From Streptococcus sp. HMSC078D09 (lineage in GTDB: Bacteria; Bacillota; Bacilli; Lactobacillales; Streptococcaceae): DNA of 64,000 bases. The DNA lies in NCBI RefSeq assembly GCF_001813675.1, contig NZ_KV813675.1:315722-379721 (forward strand), read 5' to 3'. The notes beneath the pieces were generated by a model. The model saw nothing but the letters and a program-made list of their open reading frames with translations, did no database searches and was not told the DNA's origin. How positions within the stretch are numbered: the first letter of the stretch is position 1; every line of letters begins with the position of its first letter. The position numbers and the translations under genes were made by a program. Shown here one piece after another: positions 24,127 through 32,207 of this stretch.

Positions 24127-25845
24127 TTAGTTCTCTGATTTTTTACTTTTTTTGAAAAGTGAAATACCAAAGATTCCAGCTAAAATAGCAAGAAGATCCA
24201 TAGCTAATGGCGAATCAGAAGTTCCTGTATTTGGCAACTGAGCTTTTTTTGGAGCTGATTTTTGCTCAGTAGATTGAACGTTTTCTGGTTGAACAGGATT
24301 TGGAGCTGGCTCTGGATCTGGTGTTGGTTTTGGCTCCGGAGTTGGTTTTGGATCTGGAGTTGGTTTTGGATCTGGAGTTGGTTTTGGATCTACTTCTTTC
24401 TCATACTCATAGATAACATGAGTTGTACCTTCTTTTAACTGACCTGTTTCTGGTGCAGATGTTGAAGAAACACCAACTAGATTATATTTTTGACCACCTA
24501 CAGTGATAGAAGACGGACGCTCATCTGCGTTTTCAGCAGCATTATAGGTCACAAGATTTCCATCAGATCCATAAATAGAAGTTAATGGTGTGTCTTTGTA
24601 AGTTTCCTTAATAGATTGATTTGTTCCCTTAATAACATAATCCACCACTACATCTCCATAGTGAAGCGTAGAAACATCCTGGTCAGCCATATCTTCAAAT
24701 TCTGAAGCATAGTATTTAACAGCACGATTGTATTTCAAACTAAAAATTTTAACATAATTAAAGAAGGTCTCAGGATTAATATGAACATCATGAGGAATAA
24801 TTTTCCAGTCACCGTTATTTGGTGTGATATGAGTAGCTGGATTTGAAACTGACCTAATTAGATGGTCATTCTGAACATAAGTATCATCTACTAAGCTTGG
24901 ATTACCTAGGGCCAAATTACTGGCTTCTCCATTGCTGTCTACATAATATGCTTGAATTTGATGATACTCATCTAGACTTTGACAACCTTCTTCATATGAA
25001 CCAATCCCACCTTCTTGAGAACATTTCCAAGCAAATCTCGCGTCGATTGGTAAGTACTTGATCTTCTTAGCTTCCTCCAACGGTACGGTTACAGATACCC
25101 GAAGAGCAGTTGATCTCAATGTTTTTGAACTGACAGCATATATATTAACAGTTCCATAATCGAAATCATGATCTTCCATATTTACAATAGTTGGTTTCTT
25201 ACCAGCCGCTAGTTCCTCAGCAGTTGGAATAATAGCATCTTCTCCATGAGAAGACGACTCAACATATTCATTATAATTATGCGAACGCTCTTTCATTGGA
25301 ACATTGACATCTACAGGATTTCCATTAGCATCACGTGTTCCAATCAAAGTGAAATCGGCCTTCGCACCTGCAATTTTAGGAATACGAATACGAATATCAC
25401 GGACTGTTTGTCCGCGATCACTTGAGTGCATTCCTTTGAAGGCTACAGTGTAATTATAGACTACACTTTTACCATCTTCACTAAAATGTGCTGGAAGTCC
25501 TTCAACATTGACGTAACCACCCTCATCAATGATATTGCTACCAGTTGAATCTTCTTTCCCGCCAGTTGTAGCTTCGCTATTAGTTGAGATTTCTTCAGTT
25601 TTTGGTGAGGAAGCATTGGCACCCTCTTCGTCTGATTTTAGTGAGGTGTCACTAGTAGGGTCTGGTGCAACCTTATTGTCTACTGAAGAAGTGTTCTCAG
25701 CATCAGTTGAATTAGTAATACCTGATGTCACTGAAACATTTGCTGGTTCGCTATTAGTTTCATCAGCTTGAACTACTGACTGTGAAACCAAATTTAGAAC
25801 AAAGACAGACATTGTAATGATGCCAAATTTAGTGAGTTTTTTCAT
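24127..25845 (-). CDS. LPXTG cell-wall-anchored surface protein with MucBP-like domain
   Basis: A 572-residue secreted protein. A signal peptide (MKKLTKFGIITMSVFVLNLV, cleavage near VVQADE) is followed by a Ser/Thr/Glu-rich low-complexity stretch (about residues 25-100). A large unassigned domain starts at GYVNVEGLPAHFSEDGK. A MucBP-like domain follows (VVVDYVIKGTNQS to VIYEYEKE), then PDPKPTP repeats that span the wall, and LPNTG with a hydrophobic tail and KKSKKSEN. Sortase should anchor it, and MucBP domains suggest mucin or glycan adhesion. I chose the start with AAGGAGAAAAAGTGT upstream. It sits beside an IS, a common setting for acquired adhesins. Confidence 0.88.
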   Translation of the reverse strand: MKKLTKFGIITMSVFVLNLVSQSVVQADETNSEPANVSVTSGITNSTDAENTSSVDNKVAPDPTSDTSLKSDEEGANASSPKTEEISTNSEATTGGKEDSTGSNIIDEGGYVNVEGLPAHFSEDGKSVVYNYTVAFKGMHSSDRGQTVRDIRIRIPKIAGAKADFTLIGTRDANGNPVDVNVPMKERSHNYNEYVESSSHGEDAIIPTAEELAAGKKPTIVNMEDHDFDYGTVNIYAVSSKTLRSTALRVSVTVPLEEAKKIKYLPIDARFAWKCSQEGGIGSYEEGCQSLDEYHQIQAYYVDSNGEASNLALGNPSLVDDTYVQNDHLIRSVSNPATHITPNNGDWKIIPHDVHINPETFFNYVKIFSLKYNRAVKYYASEFEDMADQDVSTLHYGDVVVDYVIKGTNQSIKETYKDTPLTSIYGSDGNLVTYNAAENADERPSSITVGGQKYNLVGVSSTSAPETGQLKEGTTHVIYEYEKEVDPKPTPDPKPTPDPKPTPEPKPTPDPEPAPNPVQPENVQSTEQKSAPKKAQLPNTGTSDSPLAMDLLAILAGIFGISLFKKSKKSEN

Positions 25846-25918
25846 ACACTTTTTCTCCTTAATATGAAAGGGCTCATGCATAAGCAAAATCCTAGTCATT
25901 GATATTATTTTCACATAC

Positions 25919-25956
25919 ATTGTACTATATAAGCGCTTAGTTTGCAAGCGATTTCC
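25919..25956 (-). promoter_or_regulatory. promoter of the LPXTG gene with overlapping cre site
   Basis: On the minus strand, TTGCAA (25947-25942), 17 bases, TACAAT (25924-25919). TTGCAAGCGATTTCC (25942-25956) matches the CcpA cre consensus WTGNAARCGNWWWCA at 14 of 15 positions and covers the -35. Carbon catabolite repression of this surface protein is therefore expected. Confidence 0.75.
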
Positions 25957-26052
25957 TAATAAATTAAGAAATTATTCGTTTTTTATTTAAAAAACGCGTA
26001 AAATCCACAAATAATCTATCATAAAATATAGAAAAAACGAATTAAGGCTCTT

Positions 26053-26293
26053 TTATTCAATATTTTCTTTTAATTTCTCAACAAAGAGATAGGCTGCTGG
26101 ACAGGTTAAAGTGTTTTTGATCATCAGATTATTAATTTGATAGATTTTTTAACGATCTGTATGTGAGAACTCATGACAGGATTTGGAACGGATATCATAG
26201 ATAGATCAGAGATTGTCACCTCCTAAAAATGGACAGGGCATAGATTTGAAGATCTTAACCCCATCCTCGTCTACCCGCAAAAACTCTGATTTT
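26053..26293 (-). pseudogene. decayed YkgJ-family cysteine-cluster protein (3' part)
   Basis: On the minus strand one frame reads SEFLRVDEDGVKIFKSMPCP, then FLGGDNL, TGA (26208-26206), SIYDIRSKSCHEFSHTDR, TAA (26151-26149), then KIYQINNLMIKNTLTCPAAYLFVEKLKENIE and a stop. The pattern CPFLGxDNxCSIYxxRxxxCxEF is that of YkgJ/UPF0153 metal-binding cysteine-cluster proteins. One lost Cys is now the stop. The 5' part is missing where a family B repeat remnant begins. No start or full frame is left, so it is not functional. Confidence 0.65.
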
Positions 26294-26314
26294 TTTCACG
26301 GCAGAAAATTTCGG
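26293..26314 (+). repeat. family B repeat remnant
   Basis: TTTTCACGGCAGAAAATTTC resembles the right end of family B (TTCTCACGGCGGAAAGTTTC). It abuts the decayed YkgJ-like gene. The rest of the repeat is not recognisable. Confidence 0.5.
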
Positions 26315-26490
26315 TATATTCTTAATCAAATTTAAAAGTTAGATCTTATGTTGATTTCTTTACAAAATCGCTTAACATATTTTACTTAAAAAATATTTTT
26401 TTAAATTTCTAAAGGAAGTTGAAGTCCCTTTAATTTTTGCTGTGAAGATGATATAATCATACGAGTGAAATCAATGAAAGAGAGTCAATC

Positions 26491-28032
26491 ATGAGTATTT
26501 TAGAGGTGAAAAATTTAAGCCACGGCTTTGGAGACCGGGCTATTTTTGAGGATGTGTCTTTCCGCTTGTTAAAGGGAGAGCATATCGGTTTGGTTGGAGC
26601 CAATGGTGAAGGGAAATCCACCTTCATGAGCATCGTGACCGGCAAGATGCAACCCGACGAAGGGAAGGTTGAGTGGTCTAAGTATGTGACGGCAGGTTAC
26701 CTGGATCAGCATTCGGTCTTAGAAGAAGGACAAACGGTTCGCGATGTCTTACGGACCGCTTTTGATGAGTTGTTCACAGCTGAAGCTCGCATCAATGACC
26801 TCTATATGGCCATGGCGGAAGAGGGAGCCGATGTCGATGCTTTGATGGAAGAAGTAGGAGAACTCCAAGAGCGTCTAGAAAGTCGTGATTTTTATACCTT
26901 GGATGCCAAGATTGATGAAGTGGCGCGTGCTCTTGGGGTCATGGACTTTGGCATGGACACGGATGTGACCTCCTTGTCAGGTGGGCAACGGACCAAGGTC
27001 CTCTTGGCCAAACTCTTGCTAGAAAAACCAGATATCTTGCTACTAGACGAGCCAACCAACTACTTGGATGCAGAGCACATCGATTGGCTTAAACGCTATT
27101 TGCAGAATTATGAAAATGCCTTTGTCCTCATTTCCCACGATATTCCATTCTTGAATGATGTGATCAACATCGTCTACCATGTGGAAAATCAGCAGTTAAC
27201 CCGCTATTCAGGAGACTACTACCAATTCCTTGAAGTCTATGAAATGAAGAAATCGCAATTGGAAGCGGCTTATGAGCGTCAGCAAAAGGAGATTGCTGAT
27301 TTGAAAGATTTCGTAGCCCGCAATAAGGCGCGTGTGGCTACACGGAATATGGCCATGTCTCGTCAGAAGAAGTTGGACAAGATGGAACTCATTGAGTTAC
27401 AAAGTGAGAAACCAAAGCCATCCTTTGAATTTAAAAATGCCCGGACTCCTGGTCGCTTTATCTTCCAGGCCAAGGATCTCCAGATTGGGTATGACCGTCC
27501 TTTGACCAAGCCTTTGAACCTAACGTTTGAACGCAATCAAAAGGTTGCCATCATCGGGGCTAACGGGATCGGAAAAACCACTCTCTTGAAGAGCTTGCTG
27601 GGAATCATCCCACCAATCGCTGGTGAAGTCGAGCGGGGAGATTACCTAGAGCTTGGCTATTTCGAGCAAGAGGTCGAAGGGGGCAATCGCCAGACACCGC
27701 TTGAAGCAGTCTGGAATGCCTTTCCATCTCTCAACCAAGCAGAAGTTCGTGCCGCCCTTGCCCGCTGTGGCTTGACCACCAAACATATCGAGAGCCAAAT
27801 CCAAGTGTTATCCGGTGGAGAGCAAGCCAAGGTACGCTTCTGTCTCTTGATGAATCGTGAAAATAATGTCTTGGTACTAGACGAGCCGACCAACCACTTG
27901 GATGTGGATGCCAAAGAAGAATTGAAACGGGCTCTGAAAGAGTACAAGGGATCGATCCTCATGGTTTGCCACGAGCCAGACTTCTATGAAGGATGGATGG
28001 ACCAAATCTGGGACTTTAATGAATTGACTTAA
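26491..28032 (+). CDS. ABC-F family ATPase (ribosome-associated)
   Basis: A 513-residue protein with two ABC domains and no membrane segments. Walker A motifs are GANGEGKST and GANGIGKTT, signatures LSGGQRTKVLLAK and LSGGEQAKVRF, and Walker B motifs ILLLDEPTNYLD and VLVLDEPTNHLD. The linker (about residues 245-310) is charged and helical, as in ABC-F proteins that act in the ribosomal E site. It is closest in pattern to the YkpA/YbiT-type housekeeping group. Antibiotic protection cannot be inferred. The ATG at 26491 has only a modest GAGAG upstream. A terminator and a family B repeat follow. Confidence 0.88.
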   Translation: MSILEVKNLSHGFGDRAIFEDVSFRLLKGEHIGLVGANGEGKSTFMSIVTGKMQPDEGKVEWSKYVTAGYLDQHSVLEEGQTVRDVLRTAFDELFTAEARINDLYMAMAEEGADVDALMEEVGELQERLESRDFYTLDAKIDEVARALGVMDFGMDTDVTSLSGGQRTKVLLAKLLLEKPDILLLDEPTNYLDAEHIDWLKRYLQNYENAFVLISHDIPFLNDVINIVYHVENQQLTRYSGDYYQFLEVYEMKKSQLEAAYERQQKEIADLKDFVARNKARVATRNMAMSRQKKLDKMELIELQSEKPKPSFEFKNARTPGRFIFQAKDLQIGYDRPLTKPLNLTFERNQKVAIIGANGIGKTTLLKSLLGIIPPIAGEVERGDYLELGYFEQEVEGGNRQTPLEAVWNAFPSLNQAEVRAALARCGLTTKHIESQIQVLSGGEQAKVRFCLLMNRENNVLVLDEPTNHLDVDAKEELKRALKEYKGSILMVCHEPDFYEGWMDQIWDFNELT

Positions 28033-28036
28033 AGAC

Positions 28037-28063
28037 AAAAAGAGAACCGCATGGTTCTCTTTT
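28037..28063 (+). terminator. intrinsic terminator after the ABC-F gene
   Basis: AGAGAACC (28041-28048), GCAT, GGTTCTCT (28053-28060), then TTT. Almost the same hairpin occurs at 28327-28354 on the other side of the family B repeat. Confidence 0.8.
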
Positions 28064-28076
28064 AAGATTCTTCTTA

Positions 28077-28238
28077 GAAACTTTCCTTAGGTGAGTACGG
28101 ACGTTAGGTGAAATTATCCAGTGGATGATTTCAGCAATCCAGGAAGTTCCATGACTAATTATTGAGCCTAAGGTCTCAATAATTCCGTGTGCCTGAAACA
28201 AATCTGTTTCAGGCACTTTTCTCACGGCGGAAAGTTTC
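28077..28238 (+). repeat. dispersed structured repeat family B, copy 1 (162 bp)
   Basis: Perfect 10-bp terminal inverted repeats GAAACTTTCC/GGAAAGTTTC. Inside are GTGAG/CTCAC, GAAATTATCC/GGATGATTTC, ATTATTGAG/CTCAATAAT and GTGCCTGAAAC/GTTTCAGGCAC stems. It lies between two near-identical terminator hairpins. It has no coding capacity. Confidence 0.9.
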
Positions 28239-28326
28239 AGTAGATGAATGACTTAAATAATTAGAATTCATTTTTTTACCAATGAATCTATTAGCTAATT
28301 TTATGTAAAATGTTTATCAATATCTT

Positions 28327-28354
28327 AAAAAGAGAACCGTTTGGTTCTCTTTTC
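28327..28354. terminator. bidirectional terminator before the cyclophilin lipoprotein gene
   Basis: AGAGAACC (28331-28338), GTTT, GGTTCTCT (28343-28350), with A-run left and T-run right. It serves the minus-strand gene that ends at 28356. Confidence 0.8.
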
Positions 28355-28355
28355 A

Positions 28356-29201
28356 TTATTTTTTGAAATTATAGTCTTTTAAGATCTCGATTTTTTCAAT
28401 CTTGATGTCTGCTTTTGGTTTGTCCTTATCATCAGTTTCGGCAGACGCAATTTTATCGACTACATCCATGCCATCGATTACTTGTCCAAAGACAGTGTAG
28501 TTGCCCCCATCAAGGGTTGGATTTCCACCATTTTTATAAGCATCGATGATCTTAGCTGGGAAGCGATCAGTTGGGAGTTTACTTGAAATATCATCCTTAT
28601 TTTGGTTGATATAGAATTGACTACCATTGGTATTTGGACCAGAATTGGCCATGGCAAGGGCTCCACGAAGGTTGTAAAGGTATGGAGAATACTCATTCTC
28701 AAAACCAGTACCTGAATCTTTGGATTTGTCTTTGCCCTTCCAGATAGATTCGCCACCCGTACCGTCTCCTTTAGGATCCCCAGTTTGGATCATAAAGTTG
28801 TTAATAACACGGTGGAAAAGTAAGCCATTGTAGTAGCCTTCTTTTGCGTGGGTCAAGAAGTTTTCAACTGCAAGGGGCGCATATTTAGGGAAGAGCTTGA
28901 CAGTGATGTCGCCTTCAGTTGTCGTGACTTTAACTTCTGCTTCGTCTTCAGCCACTTCATTTGAGAGCTGTGGAAAAACTGCATTTTCATTGGTCATGGC
29001 ATCGTTAAAATCTTTGCGCAGTTGTTCTAATTTCTTTTGTTCTTCTTCAATTTTCTTTTGATCTTTTTCTCTAGAGCTAGAAGTTGCTGTCTGCTCTGTC
29101 TTTTCTTTGCTTGAACTTGAAGAGCTAGCGTCTTTCTGATTGGTCGAACAAGCTGTCAAAGCCAAGCCGGAAAATAATAGTAGTGCGATTAATTTTTTCA
29201 T
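28356..29201 (-). CDS. cyclophilin-type peptidyl-prolyl isomerase lipoprotein (SlrA-like)
   Basis: A 281-residue surface lipoprotein. The signal peptide ends with lipobox LTAC (Cys at about residue 20), then a Ser/Lys/Glu linker with a short coiled coil. The cyclophilin domain (about residues 85-275) has FHRVINNFMIQTGDPKGDG and GALAMANSGPNTNGSQFYI. It should catalyse proline isomerisation to fold exported proteins. Pneumococcal SlrA has this architecture. I chose the ATG at 29201 with AAAGGAAG upstream; six extra codons before it lack a signal. It faces the ABC-F gene. Confidence 0.9.
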   Translation of the reverse strand: MKKLIALLLFSGLALTACSTNQKDASSSSSSKEKTEQTATSSSREKDQKKIEEEQKKLEQLRKDFNDAMTNENAVFPQLSNEVAEDEAEVKVTTTEGDITVKLFPKYAPLAVENFLTHAKEGYYNGLLFHRVINNFMIQTGDPKGDGTGGESIWKGKDKSKDSGTGFENEYSPYLYNLRGALAMANSGPNTNGSQFYINQNKDDISSKLPTDRFPAKIIDAYKNGGNPTLDGGNYTVFGQVIDGMDVVDKIASAETDDKDKPKADIKIEKIEILKDYNFKK

Positions 29202-29299
29202 ATTCTTCCTTTCCAACATAGTTGTCTCTCTCTATTGTACCTTAATTTTACGATACTTTCAAATCTGGATAAAATTTAAGGCGAAAACACTATTATGAG

Positions 29300-29344
29300 A
29301 ATTTGCAGAAAATAGATGAAAGTAATTCCGAATTCCTGTATAAT
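29300..29344 (+). promoter_or_regulatory. promoter region of the DMT exporter with CodY-like box
   Basis: AATTTGCAGAAAATA (29300-29314) matches the CodY consensus at 13 of 15 positions. TATAAT (29339-29344) is a perfect -10; the -35 is poor. The CodY call is tentative. Confidence 0.4.
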
Positions 29345-29375
29345 AGGATGACTACAGGAGAACGATCATCAAAAA

Positions 29376-30296
29376 ATGAAATCATCACATTTTGCGAGAG
29401 CCCTTTGGTTTGGTATCCTAGGTGCTCTCTTTTTTGCATTTACCTTTATTTTTAATCGAAGCATGAACCTGGCAGGTGGTTCCTGGATGTGGAGTGCTAG
29501 TTTGCGCTACCTTTTTAGTTTGCCCATGATGGCTGTTTTAGTCTGGCAGAAAGGCGAGTTGAAGGGGGTCTTGTCAGCAATTGCACGAGCCCCGTGGACT
29601 TGGTTGCTCTGGAGTACGGTCGGCTTTGGTCTCTTTTATGCGCCCTTATCGATGGCTTCTATCTATGGAGAATCATGGTTTGTGGCTGCGACCTGGCAGA
29701 TTACGATTTTAGCAGGTCTCCTTCTGACCCCACTTTTTGGCCAAAAGATTCCAAGAAAACAGTTAGGAATGACTTTGCTGATTTTGTTAGGAATCGTATT
29801 GATTCAAATTCCATATTTTGGACGAGGGCTCGGAGAAGGTGTGGTGAGAGCAAGTATCTTAATTTTGATCGCAGCTTTTTCCTATCCATTGGGAAATCGC
29901 AAGATGCTGGTTCATTGTAAAGAAGAACAATTATCAACGACCCAACGGGTCTTTGGGATGACCTTAATGAGTGTTCCTTTTTGGTTGCTCTTATCCGTCT
30001 TTGCAGGACTTGATGCAGGCTTGCCATCAGGTGAGCAAATGCTCCAATCCTTGATCGTAGCTGTATTTTCAGGAGTCATCGCGACCATGCTCTTCTTTGA
30101 AGCAACCAACTTGGTGAAACACAACCATCAGCAGTTAGCCGTTGTTGAAGCTACCCAGGCCGGCGAGGTCCTCTTCACCCTATTTGGAGGCTGTCTCTTT
30201 CTGGGAGATCAGATCCCAACCCCACTAGGATTTTTAGGGGTTTTCATTGTGATCGTCGGTATAGTGGGAAATAGTCTGATGACTTCTTCAGAATAG
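29376..30296 (+). CDS. DMT-superfamily multidrug resistance efflux transporter
   Basis: A 306-residue membrane protein with about ten hydrophobic segments. It matches the multidrug resistance efflux (EmrE-like, 10-TM) family of the drug/metabolite transporter superfamily: ALWFGILGALFFAFTFIFNRSMN at the start and EATQAGEVLFTLFGG in the last third. The substrate is unknown; the family name does not prove drug export. CAGGAGAACGATC precedes the ATG. It is transcribed alone, ending at a terminator at 30354. Confidence 0.82.
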   Translation: MKSSHFARALWFGILGALFFAFTFIFNRSMNLAGGSWMWSASLRYLFSLPMMAVLVWQKGELKGVLSAIARAPWTWLLWSTVGFGLFYAPLSMASIYGESWFVAATWQITILAGLLLTPLFGQKIPRKQLGMTLLILLGIVLIQIPYFGRGLGEGVVRASILILIAAFSYPLGNRKMLVHCKEEQLSTTQRVFGMTLMSVPFWLLLSVFAGLDAGLPSGEQMLQSLIVAVFSGVIATMLFFEATNLVKHNHQQLAVVEATQAGEVLFTLFGGCLFLGDQIPTPLGFLGVFIVIVGIVGNSLMTSSE

Positions 30297-30353
30297 ATCG
30301 TGGTAGAAAAGTAGAACTTAAACCATGATATTGCGGTTCAGTCTATCAATGCT

Positions 30354-30379
30354 AACACCCACGCGGGTGTTTTCTTTTT
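30354..30379 (+). terminator. intrinsic terminator after the DMT exporter
   Basis: AACACCC, ACGC, GGGTGTT, then a T-rich tail. Confidence 0.85.
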
Positions 30380-30406
30380 GGACAAAATTACTAGTTAAGA
30401 AGGAAG

Positions 30407-30435
30407 TTGCGCAGAGATGGAAAATTCGGTATGAT
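30407..30435 (+). promoter_or_regulatory. promoter of the 30.4-33.5 kb membrane-protein cluster
   Basis: TTGCGC (30407-30412), 17 bases, TATGAT (30430-30435). The predicted start point falls at or next to the ATG of the 17-codon ORF at 30443. Confidence 0.55.
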
Positions 30436-30442
30436 GGGAGAT

Positions 30443-30496
30443 ATGTTAATTTGTTGGGAAATGAACGAATTCCCTCAAAAACCGTATCATGAATAG
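30443..30496 (+). CDS. possible leaderless 17-residue leader peptide
   Basis: ATG at 30443, seven bases after the -10 box, opens a 17-codon frame (MLICWEMNEFPQKPYHE). Its stop TAG (30494-30496) overlaps the AGGAGG that serves the next gene. The arrangement suggests a leader ORF feeding ribosomes to the next start. It may also be chance. Confidence 0.3.
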   Translation: MLICWEMNEFPQKPYHE

Positions 30497-30507
30497 GAGG
30501 CTACAAA

Positions 30508-31271
30508 TTGGATTATAAAACTCTACGCAAAAACTATAGACTCTATATTAGATCTGCAGGCTTGTTAGCAATGCTTCTGATCTTTTGCATTGGATTAGTG
30601 GTCAGGGATACTCTTCTTCAGACTGCTGGCGTTTTATTGGTTATTGCATGCTTGATTTTATTCATCCAATTGCTCAAGAAAAGCTACACCAACAAGTGCA
30701 ACACCTTGCTCCATGTAGACTTAGATTTAGCTTTTTGGCAGCAATACCTTCAGTTGAACAAGAATGTGAAAAAGCTATTTCACAGATAGATATTAAGCTG
30801 ACATCGGTTGCCTATTCTTTTATGATGGGAGATTTTGATACTGTCATAAAAGAATCTAGGGAAGCACTTAGTCAGACGGATTATCCGCAGAAATATAAGA
30901 ATTTTTTTGAGAGTTATCTTATTCGCTCGATCGTGCTGACAGATACTGATTTGTCTAGGGAAGAGCTGGAGGATCGGTTGAATGAATTGACTATCACAGA
31001 CCCTACACCAGCTGAGAAAACAAAAAAAGTCTGTCTCGCTCTTTATGATTTAACCATTGCGCATCAAAGCAATGACTATTTCGAAGACTTAAGCAATGAC
31101 TTCAAGTATCAACAGTTGGAAATTATCTACTACCAAGCCTTGAATGCTACTCTTAAAGGTGATAAGGATAGAGCGAAAGAGCTTTTTCGTAAGTTGATTT
31201 CAGAAGATGAGTCACTCTATATCGTTCGAAAGGCTAAACAATACTTGGAGGATGAGGGCAGTCATCTGTAA
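30508..31271 (+). pseudogene. frameshifted membrane-anchored protein of unknown function
   Basis: The first frame starts at a TTG with AGGAGG seven bases upstream. It encodes two membrane segments (SAGLLAMLLIFCIGLVV and TLLQTAGVLLVIACLILFI) and stops at 30789. The continuation lies in another frame from about 30750 (SVEQECEKAISQIDIKL to YLEDEGSHL), a helical TPR-like domain of about 160 residues. A one-base deletion near CCTTCAG (30747-30753) explains it: one extra T restores YLSVEQEC. A sequencing error or programmed shift are alternatives; GAAAAAG nearby is a poor slippery site. Family not recognised. Confidence 0.65.
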
Positions 31272-31340
31272 ATCCTCTAATCGAAATAGAGATTAATTGA
31301 AAGAGCCTGAAAAAATATAAGGAGTTATTGGAAGGTAAGA

Positions 31341-32207
31341 ATGAAGAAATCAATCTTTAAAGCCAATTTTTATGAAAGCCGTCGTTTGCGTCATGATGGC
31401 TTTATCGATTATATGGTCAAGGACACAAATAGTCGCAAAATCTACACAAAGCCATTTAGTATTGCGAGGAAACTTTTTTCATTTATGGGGATGCTGTTCA
31501 TGTTTGGATTTTCTGCATTAATGGAGTCGGAAATTCACCATCCTGATCCTGATACACCATTTGAAACCTGGGGGATCAATTTCTATCCACTTTGGCTGTT
31601 TTTCTTGTGCTGGTTTTTGTGGTTTCTTGCTTGCAGAAAAAATCTGCGTAGAAAATATGATGCAAAGATTCCTTATACTAGTATCTTGAATTCGAATCTG
31701 TATCTGATTTGGATGGTGCTTGCTCTGAATTTGTTTTTTATCACCATCATAGGTAGATACCTTACGATTTTGGGGTTGGTTTTATTCTATGTTCTTACCG
31801 GAATCATATTGTTTATGATTATCCAATCTAGAATGAAATCGCTAAAAACTCGTCTTTATGGAGTGCAGGATCCTAGTGTAACTGCTAGACAGAAAAAGTT
31901 TATAGAAGTCATTACTGGACTAGGTGGGATAATTATAGTAGGTTGGTTAGCTTTAAAATTTCTTTTCCCCCAAGTTGGGGAAGTGAAAGCTGATTTTTTA
32001 GGAACCATCTCATTTATAGGAATGATATTTTTTGGAAATCTTATCACTTTGGGTATGATAGTAGTGATGCTGTTACCATATTCACTTTACGGCTACTACC
32101 GAAACAAATATTCAGAAGAATACCGCGAGTTCGAAGGAAAATCACTGGAAGAGTGGTATGGGAAAAAGTACTTAAAGAAACACAAGGAGTTATTAAAAAA
32201 TGGATAA
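31341..32207 (+). CDS. multi-pass membrane protein of unknown function
   Basis: A 288-residue protein I do not recognise. A charged N-terminus (about 45 residues, opening MKKSIFKANFYESRRLRHDG) precedes about six hydrophobic segments, and a charged C-terminus ends LKKHKELLKNG. GGAAGGTAAGA precedes the ATG. Its end overlaps the next gene by eight bases, so they are co-translated. The neighbours on both sides are frameshifted membrane proteins, so this looks like an accessory operon. AT content is higher than in the housekeeping genes around it, which suggests transfer. Confidence 0.7.
   Translation: MKKSIFKANFYESRRLRHDGFIDYMVKDTNSRKIYTKPFSIARKLFSFMGMLFMFGFSALMESEIHHPDPDTPFETWGINFYPLWLFFLCWFLWFLACRKNLRRKYDAKIPYTSILNSNLYLIWMVLALNLFFITIIGRYLTILGLVLFYVLTGIILFMIIQSRMKSLKTRLYGVQDPSVTARQKKFIEVITGLGGIIIVGWLALKFLFPQVGEVKADFLGTISFIGMIFFGNLITLGMIVVMLLPYSLYGYYRNKYSEEYREFEGKSLEEWYGKKYLKKHKELLKNG

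Noticed and set aside
28077..28238. Calling family B a BOX or RUP element
   Set aside because: The sequences do not match the boxA/boxB/boxC or RUP sequences that I remember, and the architecture differs. I left it unnamed.
30770..30780. Programmed -1 frameshift at GAAAAAG in the 30.5 kb gene
   Set aside because: The heptamer is not a good X XXY YYZ site and no stimulating structure is evident; a one-base deletion is simpler.
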